From: Litoribacterium kuwaitense
GTDB lineage: Bacteria; Bacillota; Bacilli; Bacillales; DSM-28697
NCBI RefSeq assembly: GCF_011058155.1
Contig: NZ_JAALFC010000035.1
Coordinates: 1 to 35,386, forward strand
Reading direction: 5' to 3'
Length of the DNA: 35,386 nt
Part shown: positions 16,878 to 25,836 of the stretch, piece after piece
How positions within the stretch are numbered: position 1 is the stretch's first letter
Layout of the letters: every line of letters begins with the position of its first letter
Made by a program: the position numbers and the translations under genes
Notes under the pieces: generated by a model
Told to the model about the DNA's origin: nothing
The model's input: the letters and a program-made list of their open reading frames with translations, nothing else
Databases searched by the model: none

Positions 16878-18446
16878 TTATTGCGTTTCCAGCCAACGAT
16901 CATAAGCAGCCTGGTTCAGCTCAACTAACTCGTCAATCCCTAATTGCTGTAATGTTTCGACGTACTCGTCCCACGTCTCATCAATTGGTTGTGCGCCGGT
17001 GATAAACTTCGCTTCCATCTGTTCAAAATAACTGTCAATATCCGTTTTTAACATACTGATTCGCTGTTGCTCTTCGACCGTAAAATACACTTGCGGATAG
17101 GGCATTTTCGCATAAGGAATTAACTCTTCGTTCACCCATTCATAGATTTCGAGAATGGCAGAATTGCCGCCTTCTTTACTGTAAAACGCTTCTGTCAAAA
17201 CCATAGGTACGCTCGTTCCTACACCAGGTGCATGCTGTGCATTCGTTTCTGTCGTACTTAAACCATCTTGTGATAAAAGAATCCATTGATCGTCTTCGTT
17301 CCATTCATATGTTTCTCCTTCAATTCCTAAACGAGACAGAATCGTTCCTTCTTCCGAATATAAATAGTCCAGCCAACGAATCGTCGCTTCTGGATGCGGG
17401 TTGTCTTTTGTAATCGCCGCTCGCCCACGGAAAACTTCGCTGTATTCAATGGTTTGTTTTATGTCGTTGACTTCACTCGTCATTGGCGGAAGAATCGGAT
17501 AATTCAATGCATCGGCAGGGTCCTCAAATCCGACTTGTACAATTGGCCACGTAGAGAAAATGCCTGTCCGATCACCTTTTGCGACAAATTGCTCCCACGT
17601 ATGTGAAAACATTTCGTTGTCTAACAATTCTTCCTCGTAAAGTCTATTCATATAAGTGAGGTAAGCTTTAAACTCATCTTGGACCCAAGCATATTCGACA
17701 ACATCTCCGTCCGTATAGATACCTTCATTTTGTACAATACCAAAATTGGGTAACAAACCGACACGAAGGTCTGCTGGCGTATTGGCAGTAAGCGGTATGA
17801 CTTCACCGACATTTCCAGGGTCTTCCTCTTTAATACGCTTTAATAGTTCGTAAAACGCTTCCATCGTCGCTGGTTTTTCGGCACCCATGGCTTGCAGCCA
17901 CGGGCCATTCATCCACATGATCGGCGTTTTAGATGTCGGTGCTTGATCAAGCGCTGGCAACGCATAAATATGTCCATCCGGTGTTGTAATTGACGCTTCG
18001 AGCTCAGGATTTTCGTCTAATAGCTGTTGAATATGAGGTGCATATTGAGCGATTAAATCTTCCAAAGGAATTAACAATCCTTGAGAACCGTAGTCTACTT
18101 CTTCACCAGCAGTTAAATCCGCGCCGTAAAATAAATCTGGCAATTCCAAGCTCGCAAAGGCAAGCTGTTTATTTTGCACGAAATCCTCATTTGTTGCCGT
18201 TCGATAGTCAAATTGGATATTCGTCAATGCTTCCATGTCCTGAAAGAAGCCCATCTCTCCCCATTCTGGTTGAATCGGCGACCGTTTCCCCATCATTTCT
18301 AACGTAATCGGCTCTTCTACAATCGGATAGCCTGTTTCGTTAAAAGTTGCTAAAGTATCTCCCCCCGTTTCGTCAGCATTACTACAACCTGTAATCGCTA
18401 TCACAATAACGGTCATCAGCATCCAAAAACTGCTCTTCCTGTTCAA
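16878..18446 (-). CDS. LplA-type extracellular sugar-binding lipoprotein
   Basis: TTG 18446 is chosen because AGGGGAGAGG lies just before it; the 18488 ATG lacks a site. The 522-residue product has a lipoprotein signal with lipobox AITGC at about residues 16-20. It is of the large (over 500 residue) LplA/YtcQ class that serves CUT1-type importers of oligosaccharides and polysaccharide fragments. It ends YDRWLETQ. It is encoded after both permeases and before namZ, suggesting it binds MurNAc-containing saccharides or muropeptides; this is inferred from context. Confidence 0.85.
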   Translation of the reverse strand: MNRKSSFWMLMTVIVIAITGCSNADETGGDTLATFNETGYPIVEEPITLEMMGKRSPIQPEWGEMGFFQDMEALTNIQFDYRTATNEDFVQNKQLAFASLELPDLFYGADLTAGEEVDYGSQGLLIPLEDLIAQYAPHIQQLLDENPELEASITTPDGHIYALPALDQAPTSKTPIMWMNGPWLQAMGAEKPATMEAFYELLKRIKEEDPGNVGEVIPLTANTPADLRVGLLPNFGIVQNEGIYTDGDVVEYAWVQDEFKAYLTYMNRLYEEELLDNEMFSHTWEQFVAKGDRTGIFSTWPIVQVGFEDPADALNYPILPPMTSEVNDIKQTIEYSEVFRGRAAITKDNPHPEATIRWLDYLYSEEGTILSRLGIEGETYEWNEDDQWILLSQDGLSTTETNAQHAPGVGTSVPMVLTEAFYSKEGGNSAILEIYEWVNEELIPYAKMPYPQVYFTVEEQQRISMLKTDIDSYFEQMEAKFITGAQPIDETWDEYVETLQQLGIDELVELNQAAYDRWLETQ

Positions 18447-18503
18447 ATCAACCTCTCCCCTTTTATAAAAACTGCCAACCATGATCATGCATCGGGTGAA
18501 AGA

Positions 18504-19400
18504 CTATTCCTTTAACGAACCTATCATCACACCTTGAATAAAGAATCGCTGTAAGAAGGGATAGATCATGAGTAACGGCGCGGCGGAAACAATCATTACC
18601 GCGTATTTAATGATGTCCGCAATTCTTGCATGTTCACTTAATGCTTCCACCGCTCCACTTTGTTGCATAAGCTCGGTCGTCAATTGTTGCTGCACGAGTA
18701 TTTCACGCAGAAACAACTGTAATGGAAACAATTCCCGATCGTGAATATAAATTAATGCACTAAAATATTGATTCCAGTGCCCTACGCCATAAAACAACGC
18801 CATCACAGCGATAATAGGTGCTGATAAAGGCAAAACAATCTGAAAGAATGTTCTGATTTGAGAAGCGCCATCAATCTCAGCAGCTTCTTCTAACCCCTTT
18901 GGAATGGTCACTTTAAAAAATGTCATCGTCACAATAATATTCCACATCGCCGCCGCATTTGGGAGAACCATCGCCCAAATCGTATCGATTATGCCTAAAT
19001 CACGCACCAGTAAATATGTCGGGATTAAGCCACCCTCAAAAAACATCGTGAACACAAGTAACGCCATAATGACTTTTTTCCCAATCAGCTCAGACTTCGA
19101 CAAGGCATATGCCATTGGCAGAGTTACTGCCAAGTTAATAAACGTTCCTAAGACAGTATATAAAATTGTATTGCGGTACCCTAGCCAAATCTCGCTGTTT
19201 TGAAAAACACGCGCATAGCCTTCAAATGTGATCCCTTTCGGTAACAGCCACATCTCTCCAGAATTCACATATGCAGGATCACTGATCGATGCACTAACGA
19301 TATAAATCAAGGGATAAGAAATGACGATGATTAAACACCAAACGAAAAGCTTATTACAAATGTCAAAGGCCCTGTCTCGACTGGTCTGCTTCATCCCCAT
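18504..19400 (-). CDS. LplC/YtcP-type ABC sugar permease
   Basis: ATG 19400 follows AAAGGAG by eight bases; the ORF start at 19421 overlaps the upstream gene. The 298-residue protein has six membrane segments and the ATPase-contact loop EEAAEIDGASQIRTFF. It forms a heterodimer with the LplB-type permease encoded 14 bases upstream. The C-terminal QGVMIGSLKE is typical of the family. Confidence 0.9.
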   Translation of the reverse strand: MGMKQTSRDRAFDICNKLFVWCLIIVISYPLIYIVSASISDPAYVNSGEMWLLPKGITFEGYARVFQNSEIWLGYRNTILYTVLGTFINLAVTLPMAYALSKSELIGKKVIMALLVFTMFFEGGLIPTYLLVRDLGIIDTIWAMVLPNAAAMWNIIVTMTFFKVTIPKGLEEAAEIDGASQIRTFFQIVLPLSAPIIAVMALFYGVGHWNQYFSALIYIHDRELFPLQLFLREILVQQQLTTELMQQSGAVEALSEHARIADIIKYAVMIVSAAPLLMIYPFLQRFFIQGVMIGSLKE

Positions 19401-19414
19401 ATTGGATACTCCTT

Positions 19415-20350
19415 TTACCATAAGCTTGTACCCGTCCTTCTTGCCAATCGATTAAAGAAGATTAAAATCATAAAATTAATGACTGAGTTAAAGAGACCAA
19501 CGGCTGTTGAATAACTATACTGACCATGAAGCAAACCTGATTCATAGACATACGTCTGAATCACTTGAGACGATTCCAGATTAAGAGGGTTTTGTAGCAG
19601 CAAAATCTTTTCGAATCCAATCGACATCATATTTCCCATATTTAATATGAGGAGAATAATAATCGTCGGCATAATGCTTGGCAAATTGATATGCCAAATT
19701 CGTTGCAACCTTGTCGCACCATCCATTGTTGCCGCCTCATGAAGCTGTGGATCGACACCAGCCAACGCCGCCAAATAAATGATGGCGCCCCAACCTAAAT
19801 TTTGCCACTCATTAGACCAGACGAAAATTGACTTGAACCACGCTGGCGCAGTCATAAACGACATTGGCTCCATACCGAGAACTTGCATGACATTGTTGAC
19901 AATACCCGTTGCTGGATCTAAGAAGGCGATAATCATTCCAGCAAAAACGACGACCGAAATAAAATGTGGAGCATACGTAATCGTTTGCGCCGCCTTTTTA
20001 AATGACCCGTCTCTTAATTCATTTAATGCCAAAGCAACGATGATTGAAATCGGAAAAAGCGCCAAACCATATAAGTTGATTCCTAATGTATTGATCATTA
20101 AATCCCAAAAGTAGTATGACGAAAAAAACCTGCTAAAATGATCGAACCCAATCCAGTCACTACCAAAAATGCCATCGATCGCACGGAAATTTTTAAATGC
20201 GATCTGTAAGCCATACATCGGATAATATTTAAAAATGAAAAAGTATAGTAACCCCGGAGCCAACAATACGTATAGCTGCCAGTTTAATTTCACTTTCCGC
20301 CAGTATGGCCTTCGTTTTTTGGGGGTTTTCTGTACAGAATATTCCACCAT
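19415..20350 (-). CDS. LplB/YteP-type ABC sugar permease
   Basis: The 311-residue protein has a basic N-terminal tail and six membrane segments, with the EAA loop HEAATMDGATRLQRIWHINL. It is the first gene of the apparent wall-fragment operon. A GGGAGGGAGAG stretch about 13 bases before ATG 20350 is the likely ribosome binding site. No ATPase gene accompanies the permeases; CUT1 systems in bacilli commonly share one ATPase (MsmX type) encoded elsewhere. Confidence 0.9.
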   Translation of the reverse strand: MVEYSVQKTPKKRRPYWRKVKLNWQLYVLLAPGLLYFFIFKYYPMYGLQIAFKNFRAIDGIFGSDWIGFDHFSRFFSSYYFWDLMINTLGINLYGLALFPISIIVALALNELRDGSFKKAAQTITYAPHFISVVVFAGMIIAFLDPATGIVNNVMQVLGMEPMSFMTAPAWFKSIFVWSNEWQNLGWGAIIYLAALAGVDPQLHEAATMDGATRLQRIWHINLPSIMPTIIILLILNMGNMMSIGFEKILLLQNPLNLESSQVIQTYVYESGLLHGQYSYSTAVGLFNSVINFMILIFFNRLARRTGTSLW

Positions 20351-20420
20351 CGTCTTCGCTTCTCTCCCTCCCTCGAGACCTTTTCAAACTATGACGACTT
20401 TTTTCTATATACTTTCTCCG

Positions 20421-20436
20421 CGCAACGATGGTTGCG
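20421..20436. repeat. Small perfect inverted repeat in the leader of the lplB-like operon
   Basis: CGCAAC-GATG-GTTGCG forms a 6-bp stem with a 4-base loop, about 70 bases upstream of the first gene. It could be a small operator or an mRNA hairpin; nothing else supports either. Confidence 0.4.
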
Positions 20437-20547
20437 AATAAGCGGATATTGACTGACACAGGATAACTGCATTAAATGCGGCCTACTGTTTCGCTGCGGG
20501 TGAAGCTCATGTAAGATAAGCAAATTTCAGATTTTACTCACTCATAT

Positions 20548-20563
20548 ATGATATCGCTTTCAT
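20548..20563 (-). promoter_or_regulatory. CcpA catabolite-responsive element (cre), full consensus match
   Basis: The minus strand reads ATGAAAGCGATATCAT, matching all 16 positions of the consensus WTGNAARCGNWWWCAW. The plus strand also fits TGWNANCGNTNWCA. It lies about 200 bases upstream of the first permease gene and about 60 bases from the end of the PIG-L gene, so carbon catabolite repression of the wall-fragment operon is predicted. Confidence 0.8.
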
Positions 20564-20625
20564 AAGAAGCATCGTTGTAACACGGGCTCATCATCTCAGC
20601 TCACCGCTTACGATCAGAAGTATTG

Positions 20626-21339
20626 TTAAAACTCATGCCCAGGAATAAATCCGCTTTTTCGAACATTTCCACCTGCAGGATACTTTAATGTCTGGGCATA
20701 TGTAACACGTCCGACACATCCTCTCACTGTCCCTAATGCTTTATAATAATCAAAGTATCGGAACGATGACGAATTCATAATAAACCAGTAATTTGCTAGC
20801 GCCTCTAGGTATGTTTCAAATTCATCTGATACATCTACATAAATATCCGGATCGTAGTCCTCCATATCCTCCCAATTTTCACTATGATAAAACGGATAAT
20901 AATGAGGCGCCAAACCGTCCAAATCAAATCCCGGCAAACCAGCTTTCAATTGGGCTGCCTCTACAATTCTTTGACATAACACATGATCGGGATGGATACT
21001 GTTGACCCAATGCGTTACGACAACCGTCGGTCTAAGCTTGCGCATTAAGGTCGCAACATGCGTAACGATGTCATCGTTAAACGCTAGTTCAGCATCTTTA
21101 TAATCTAGCGTGATACTACTGCCACCTAAGATGTGTGCGACTTTTTCCGCCTCCTCAATCTTCTGTCTTCGGTAATCCTCAACGGTGACATGCTGAGGGT
21201 TTCCCTTCTCTCCAGCTGTTAAATGAAGAAACGTAACATCCCAGCCAGCTCGCGCGTATTTATGCGCGATGGCACCTGCCTGAATTTCTACGTCACCACA
21301 ATGAGCACCAACAGCTACAAAATGCTTTCTCTGTCCCAT
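20626..21339 (-). CDS. PIG-L (LmbE-like) family deacetylase with atypical active-site motif
   Basis: The 237-residue protein has the PIG-L fold, whose members (such as MshB and BshB) remove acetyl groups from GlcNAc conjugates with zinc. The usual AHPDDE reads AHCGDVE (residues 12-18). The zinc ligands His13 and Asp16 are kept, but the catalytic base Asp15 is Gly. The second motif HPDH (116-119) is intact. An amino-sugar substrate fits the neighbouring NamZ/AmiE operon, but activity is uncertain. It is transcribed in the same direction, ahead of the cre site, from its own promoter, and may read into the operon. Confidence 0.83.
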   Translation of the reverse strand: MGQRKHFVAVGAHCGDVEIQAGAIAHKYARAGWDVTFLHLTAGEKGNPQHVTVEDYRRQKIEEAEKVAHILGGSSITLDYKDAELAFNDDIVTHVATLMRKLRPTVVVTHWVNSIHPDHVLCQRIVEAAQLKAGLPGFDLDGLAPHYYPFYHSENWEDMEDYDPDIYVDVSDEFETYLEALANYWFIMNSSSFRYFDYYKALGTVRGCVGRVTYAQTLKYPAGGNVRKSGFIPGHEF

Positions 21340-21417
21340 ATCCTCATCCTCACTTTCTTATAATTCTGTATTTTTAGAACAATAATCATCTAACAAAGCT
21401 CAACTTCATCACGTTTT

Positions 21418-21444
21418 ACTATACCATGAAATCTCTTAATTCAA
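21418..21444 (-). promoter_or_regulatory. Candidate promoter of the PIG-L gene
   Basis: On the minus strand TTGAAT is followed after 15 bases by TATAGT with extended -10 TGG. The -10 is strong and the spacing slightly short. It lies in an A+T-rich stretch about 80 bases upstream of the gene. Confidence 0.45.
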
Positions 21445-21569
21445 CATATAAATTTATATTATTTTAAACTTTTTTGTAATTTTATTTCACCGAAACTCCT
21501 ACTTCAATCTCCGTACTACGCAATAACCTATATATCCTCGGCCTTTTTTACTGCTTAAATAAACCAGTA

Positions 21570-21578
21570 TGATATACT
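21570..21578 (+). promoter_or_regulatory. Candidate extended -10 promoter of the 141-residue protein
   Basis: TGATATACT is an extended -10 element (TGN-TATACT) about 45 bases before the start codon. The -35 region (ACTGCT or TTTACT) is weak. Confidence 0.4.
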
Positions 21579-21621
21579 TACAAACAACGAAAAGGTCATA
21601 GATTGGAGGTAAACACAAATC

Positions 21622-22047
21622 ATGAGTGTAAATAAGATTTCTTTAATGGACGCTTATATGATTGAAAGTTTACGAAGAAAAGAAATTACTGACGACGAAA
21701 TTATCGAAAAAGCGACGGCGGGTGATGTATCGTCTTGGGAAGTATTACAGCCTCATTATGATTTTACTGAGCTGTCTAAACTTGCGAAGCAGAACAAAGA
21801 CGCTTTTCATTCGATCATTCAAGACGGTTACCAAATCAAATTCGTCACCATTTACGGAATCCAAAGCTTATTAAAAATGAAATTTAACATCTTGAAGGAT
21901 GATTACGTCACCGTGGAGAATGGCATTACGCAGTTAAAAGTCACTGAAGATCAATACTTAGTGCTTAAACAAATGCTTTCCACGAACTGGACGATGACCG
22001 AAACGTCTAGCGATGGTCCAAACAAAGTCATCAGTATCCTCATGTAA
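21622..22047 (+). CDS. Hypothetical protein of 141 residues
   Basis: A TTGGAGGT site precedes ATG 21622. The product is soluble and has no signal peptide. Residues 15-45 (ESLRRKEITDDEIIEKATAG) look like two amphipathic helices, followed by a mixed alpha/beta part ending SDGPNKVISILM. I do not recognise the family. It stands alone between two minus-strand clusters, with its own promoter and a hairpin some 200 bases downstream. Its orientation is opposite to both neighbours. Confidence 0.65.
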   Translation: MSVNKISLMDAYMIESLRRKEITDDEIIEKATAGDVSSWEVLQPHYDFTELSKLAKQNKDAFHSIIQDGYQIKFVTIYGIQSLLKMKFNILKDDYVTVENGITQLKVTEDQYLVLKQMLSTNWTMTETSSDGPNKVISILM

Positions 22048-22252
22048 CAATCTTTTTTTGTGATCTCTTTCCTTACCCAACATCGATGTTTCACTTTGCA
22101 ATACGTTGATGAGTTTGACTTAAAGAGTTTGTTTATCTTAGTATTCACTTTTCAATAGTTACGTAGGATACGAATATTGGCACTTGGTAGCTTAGAGTAG
22201 CGTATTCATAACGACACACTCTTATCGTAGAACGTAATATCTCTAAATTAAG

Positions 22253-22297
22253 AACACAGACCCAGAAAAACAAAATGTTTTTCCTGTCTGTGTTTTT
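22253..22297. terminator. Terminator hairpin between the hypothetical gene and the isomerase gene
   Basis: AACACAGACCCAGAAAAAC pairs almost fully with GTTTTTCCTGTCTGTGTT, followed on the plus strand by a T run. It lies beyond the isomerase stop on the minus strand as well, so it may act for both convergent units. Confidence 0.75.
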
Positions 22298-22321
22298 GTC
22301 TGTTTTTTTACGATTGTACGG

Positions 22322-23116
22322 TCAGTCATTCTTCTCTAAAGCTTTGCCAATATTCATGACATGACTAAAACCAAATGCTAGACTATCAAATATACCGATA
22401 GATGAGTAGTCCTGTTCAATACAATAATACTCAACACCATGGTTTTCTCCCCAATGAATGATCGCTTCCATATCAATTTCACCGGCTCCGACCTCTGTTA
22501 GATTATTCTTGATATCCGTTGGCTCATAGCCGCTCTTAAAATCTTTTAAATGTACAACAGGGGCTCTTCCGCTATATTTCTTAATGCTTTCTACAGGATT
22601 TTCGCCGGCGACAGCCATCCAATATGTATCTGGCTCAGCGTAAATACAAACGCCGTGAACAGGGTCAGTCATGAAATCCAAGATTTTTCTACCATCGACT
22701 ATGTTATTGTAATCGTATTCAGGATTGTGCAATCCGATCCTAAACCCTAAAGCGCTTAAGTTTTTTGCTGCCTGAACTAGCGCTGTTTTTGTCTCACGGT
22801 AACCGTCTTCATATTGTTTTTCGTCATTAATGTATTTATCGTAGACTGTTTTACACCCAAAGATATAGGCTTCTTCAATAATGCCGTCCAAATCATATAG
22901 AAATCGATCATGGTCAATGTGCATGCCTGCAATGTTAAATTCATACTTTCTTATCAATTCCGCAACATCGTGAGGGTCATTCCCACGCATGCCATCGAGT
23001 TGTACCGCCTCAAACCCGATCTCTTTTAAAGTCTTTAAAGTCCCCTCACAGTCTTTTTCAAATTCATCTCTGACCGAATACAATTGAGCAGCAATTTTAC
23101 TTTTAAAATGTGACAT
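22322..23116 (-). CDS. Sugar phosphate isomerase/epimerase (xylose isomerase-like TIM barrel)
   Basis: ATG 23116 follows AGGTGAT; a GTG one codon earlier is possible. The 264-residue protein opens with KIAAQLYSVRDEFEKD and has LKTLKEIGFEAVQLDG, IAGMHIDHD, VVHLKDF and GAGEIDME, characteristic of the AP-endonuclease-2/xylose isomerase-like family. Such enzymes isomerise, epimerise or dehydrate sugars and inositols with a divalent metal. The substrate is unknown. It starts eight bases after the aldo-keto reductase stop, so both act in the same pathway. It is the last gene of the cluster. Confidence 0.88.
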   Translation of the reverse strand: MSHFKSKIAAQLYSVRDEFEKDCEGTLKTLKEIGFEAVQLDGMRGNDPHDVAELIRKYEFNIAGMHIDHDRFLYDLDGIIEEAYIFGCKTVYDKYINDEKQYEDGYRETKTALVQAAKNLSALGFRIGLHNPEYDYNNIVDGRKILDFMTDPVHGVCIYAEPDTYWMAVAGENPVESIKKYSGRAPVVHLKDFKSGYEPTDIKNNLTEVGAGEIDMEAIIHWGENHGVEYYCIEQDYSSIGIFDSLAFGFSHVMNIGKALEKND

Positions 23117-23123
23117 CACTTTA

Positions 23124-24089
23124 TCACCTCAATTCCTTACTTTGCAGATTGAGCCAATTCATTTCTTCTGTCGTCAGTTGAATAGTTGCACTAGCAATTG
23201 AAGAAGTTAATTCTTCTTGGTTCTCACTGCCGATAATGGCTGCTGTTGGAAAAGACTGGTTTAATACATACGCTAAAGAAATTTGAATTGGACTGACACC
23301 CTTCTCATGTGCCAAAGCGATCACTCTTTCATACCTCTGCCAGTTATCTTTAGAATAATACACATCAACCATTTCCTGATTGTCTTTAATTTCAGGAGAA
23401 AATCTTCCAGAGAAAAACCCTCCTGCCTGTGAAGACCACGACAATAGTGGTTTTTGTGTCACTTCATGCCAGCTAAGCATGTCTTCATTTGCAAACACAC
23501 AGTTTTCCCACCGTGGCTTTATCGGTTTAGCTAAACTTAAATTCGGACTCGTAAAGCTAATTCTAGTTAATCCATGATCCTTCGCATATTGATCAGCTTC
23601 GATCACTCTTCGCAATTCCCAATTTGATAAGCCGATCGCCCGTATTCTTCCCGCTTCAACATGTTTATGTAATGCCTCCATAATTGGCGCGACCGGCTCT
23701 GTAGGATCATCGCGATGAAGCGCATAGAGGTCTACATAATCGGTTTTTAAATATGCTAAACTCGTCATCAAATCTTCTTCAATGGCCTTAGCGTTAACCC
23801 TTGGTTTAGAATGATCATCTCTTACTGGATGACAACCTTTAGTTAAAACGATCACTTTGTCTCTTATATCTCGTTTTTCCATCCAGTGTCCAAGGGCTTT
23901 TTCACTAAAACGGTAATGTCTCGCTGTATCAAAAACATTTCCACCTAAAGCGATGTACTTGTCCAGCACTTCTTCAGCAAAATCCATACGATCCAAGCGT
24001 AAAAAATCGCCTGAGCCCATAACGATATTGGATATTTCAATATCAATTGAATGTTTATCCTTCATCCCTTTTATCTTAAGTTTTTTCAT
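23124..24089 (-). CDS. Aldo-keto reductase
   Basis: The 321-residue TIM-barrel oxidoreductase has the complete catalytic tetrad: Asp54 and Tyr59 (FDTARHY), Lys84 (VLTKG) and His125 (YALHRDD). NADP(H) binding is suggested by the C-terminal IIGSENQEEL. GAGAGGGGC precedes ATG 24089. Paired with the TIM-barrel isomerase, it may oxidise or reduce a sugar at one carbon before or after isomerisation; that is inferred from neighbourhood. Confidence 0.9.
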   Translation of the reverse strand: MKKLKIKGMKDKHSIDIEISNIVMGSGDFLRLDRMDFAEEVLDKYIALGGNVFDTARHYRFSEKALGHWMEKRDIRDKVIVLTKGCHPVRDDHSKPRVNAKAIEEDLMTSLAYLKTDYVDLYALHRDDPTEPVAPIMEALHKHVEAGRIRAIGLSNWELRRVIEADQYAKDHGLTRISFTSPNLSLAKPIKPRWENCVFANEDMLSWHEVTQKPLLSWSSQAGGFFSGRFSPEIKDNQEMVDVYYSKDNWQRYERVIALAHEKGVSPIQISLAYVLNQSFPTAAIIGSENQEELTSSIASATIQLTTEEMNWLNLQSKELR

Positions 24090-24165
24090 CGTAGTCTAAG
24101 CCCCTCTCTTTAAATGAACTTTTTGATATCATTCCTCAGTTTTCCTACACGGTCTCCCTTTACAT

Positions 24166-25464
24166 TTAAAAATCCAAATCAAGTTTCGCGTATTGATCAT
24201 CATCTTGCTGCTGATTTTGCTGTTCAAGAATACTTTTTTCATACATTCTAAAAAATGGATAGTACATCGCTATCGCAAGAATAAAAACGACGACTAGTAA
24301 AATTAGCGCTCGCCAGTCCATCGTTGATACATATTGTGCGACAGGCAGTGGCGCATCCGCCATATGAACAACAGGAACATTCACAAATCCCCATTTAAAG
24401 ACATACCACTGAAACGTCGCTAATAATGGTGTGCCTATGACAAAGGGTACGAAAAAATAAATATTAAAACAGATCGGCATGCCATATAAAATAGGCTCTG
24501 AGATATTAAAAACGCTTGGAATCAAGGCGGTCTTTCCAATATTACGCAGCCGCTTGACTCTACTCAATAACGCTAGGATGACCAACGCCCCAACCAGCCC
24601 TGAGCCAGATAGACTAGCAAAATAATCCCAAAAATTTGGCGTAAATATGTATTCTGCCTCCCGTCCATTCATCAGACTCTTTACATTTTCACTTAAATAA
24701 AACGTTGCCAATGGGAGTACGAATCCAGCCAATACCGCATAACCATTGATTCCGATATACCAAAGAAGCATTTCTAAAAAAACAATCGTAAACACTATCA
24801 ATGGTGAATCGAGAAAATGAATGCCCTGTAAGATAAAACTAAAAATAAGGTCTGACACATTTGCTTGATCTGTATGATGAAGTATCCATTCATTCACTAA
24901 TAATAAAATGAATGAAAGTAACACAACCGGCATGAATAGTTGCAAGGTCTGGATGCTTCCCCCAGGAATATGCTCACATTTTTTTCTCCATTTTTGCCTG
25001 TATACTTTTTTGATCAATTCGACAGTGACAAAGGAAGCAATCATTGAGATGAGCAGCCCCTTCGATCCGAACTGATTGACTTCGAACGTAGCCATGTTGC
25101 CCCCACCAGTAGCGATCCCTGTTATGACTACAGAACCAAAGATGGAGGGAACGACAGGGGCTTCAATCCGTTTAGCATGTCGATATGAAATCGAAATCGC
25201 TGCATAGAATGAAATCATTCCATACGTTAGAAATATTGGCATTTCCAATACATTTTGCAGACGAAGCGAAGTTGGACTTATATACTGCAAAATGATCCAA
25301 AGAACTAAAAAGAAAGACCCTGCTAAAAGAAGAAAAGTGAGATCATTTAATCCGTTTTTTAACGAGGACATATATTTCTGATTCTCTATTTTTGCTGCAA
25401 CAGGAGCTAGCCTGTTATGAACCCGTTGTATTTTGTTCTCAAGGCTAGTATAAAAAGAGTTCAT
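24166..25464 (-). CDS. PTS lactose/cellobiose-family transporter subunit EIIC
   Basis: The 432-residue integral membrane protein has about ten hydrophobic segments and the family motif FNISEPILYGMPICFN in its sugar-binding part. It translocates a sugar, probably a beta-glucoside, chitobiose or similar disaccharide, while EIIB phosphorylates it. Its start lies 14 bases after the EIIB stop, behind AAGAGGG. The C-terminal tail is rich in Gln and Asp. Confidence 0.92.
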   Translation of the reverse strand: MNSFYTSLENKIQRVHNRLAPVAAKIENQKYMSSLKNGLNDLTFLLLAGSFFLVLWIILQYISPTSLRLQNVLEMPIFLTYGMISFYAAISISYRHAKRIEAPVVPSIFGSVVITGIATGGGNMATFEVNQFGSKGLLISMIASFVTVELIKKVYRQKWRKKCEHIPGGSIQTLQLFMPVVLLSFILLLVNEWILHHTDQANVSDLIFSFILQGIHFLDSPLIVFTIVFLEMLLWYIGINGYAVLAGFVLPLATFYLSENVKSLMNGREAEYIFTPNFWDYFASLSGSGLVGALVILALLSRVKRLRNIGKTALIPSVFNISEPILYGMPICFNIYFFVPFVIGTPLLATFQWYVFKWGFVNVPVVHMADAPLPVAQYVSTMDWRALILLVVVFILAIAMYYPFFRMYEKSILEQQNQQQDDDQYAKLDLDF

Positions 25465-25478
25465 TGCTGTAAACCCTC

Positions 25479-25823
25479 TTAAGAATTTACTGCGTTCAGT
25501 TTCATTAGAATGGCCTGTTTAAGAATCATTCCGCCGTTCACACTCCCATACGCTCTACTGTCAATAATCTCGATTGGTTTTTGATAGACATCCGCAATGC
25601 TTTTTAACTCATTAAATCTATGACCAATTTGGGGACCTATAAGAACGACATCAAAGTCCGAGATACATTCTGGTAAATCACCTGCTGGCCTGGCTTCAAT
25701 CTTTACATCTACACCATTTAGCTTTTCACTCTTATTTGCTGTTTCTTCCATTCTTGAAACCATGATGGCTGTCGAGGAACCTAAATTACACAGTAACAAT
25801 ATATATAGCTTGTCAATGTTCAT
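25479..25823 (-). CDS. PTS lactose/cellobiose-family EIIB
   Basis: ATG 25823 is preceded by GAGGAGGGG; the longer start at 25862 overlaps EIIA. The 114-residue protein has the phosphocysteine loop at LLLCNLGSST (Cys12), a variant of the usual C-A-x-G-x-S-T. IGPQIG in the middle is typical. It passes phosphate from EIIA to the incoming sugar. Confidence 0.92.
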   Translation of the reverse strand: MNIDKLYILLLCNLGSSTAIMVSRMEETANKSEKLNGVDVKIEARPAGDLPECISDFDVVLIGPQIGHRFNELKSIADVYQKPIEIIDSRAYGSVNGGMILKQAILMKLNAVNS

Positions 25824-25836
25824 CACGTGCCCCTCC

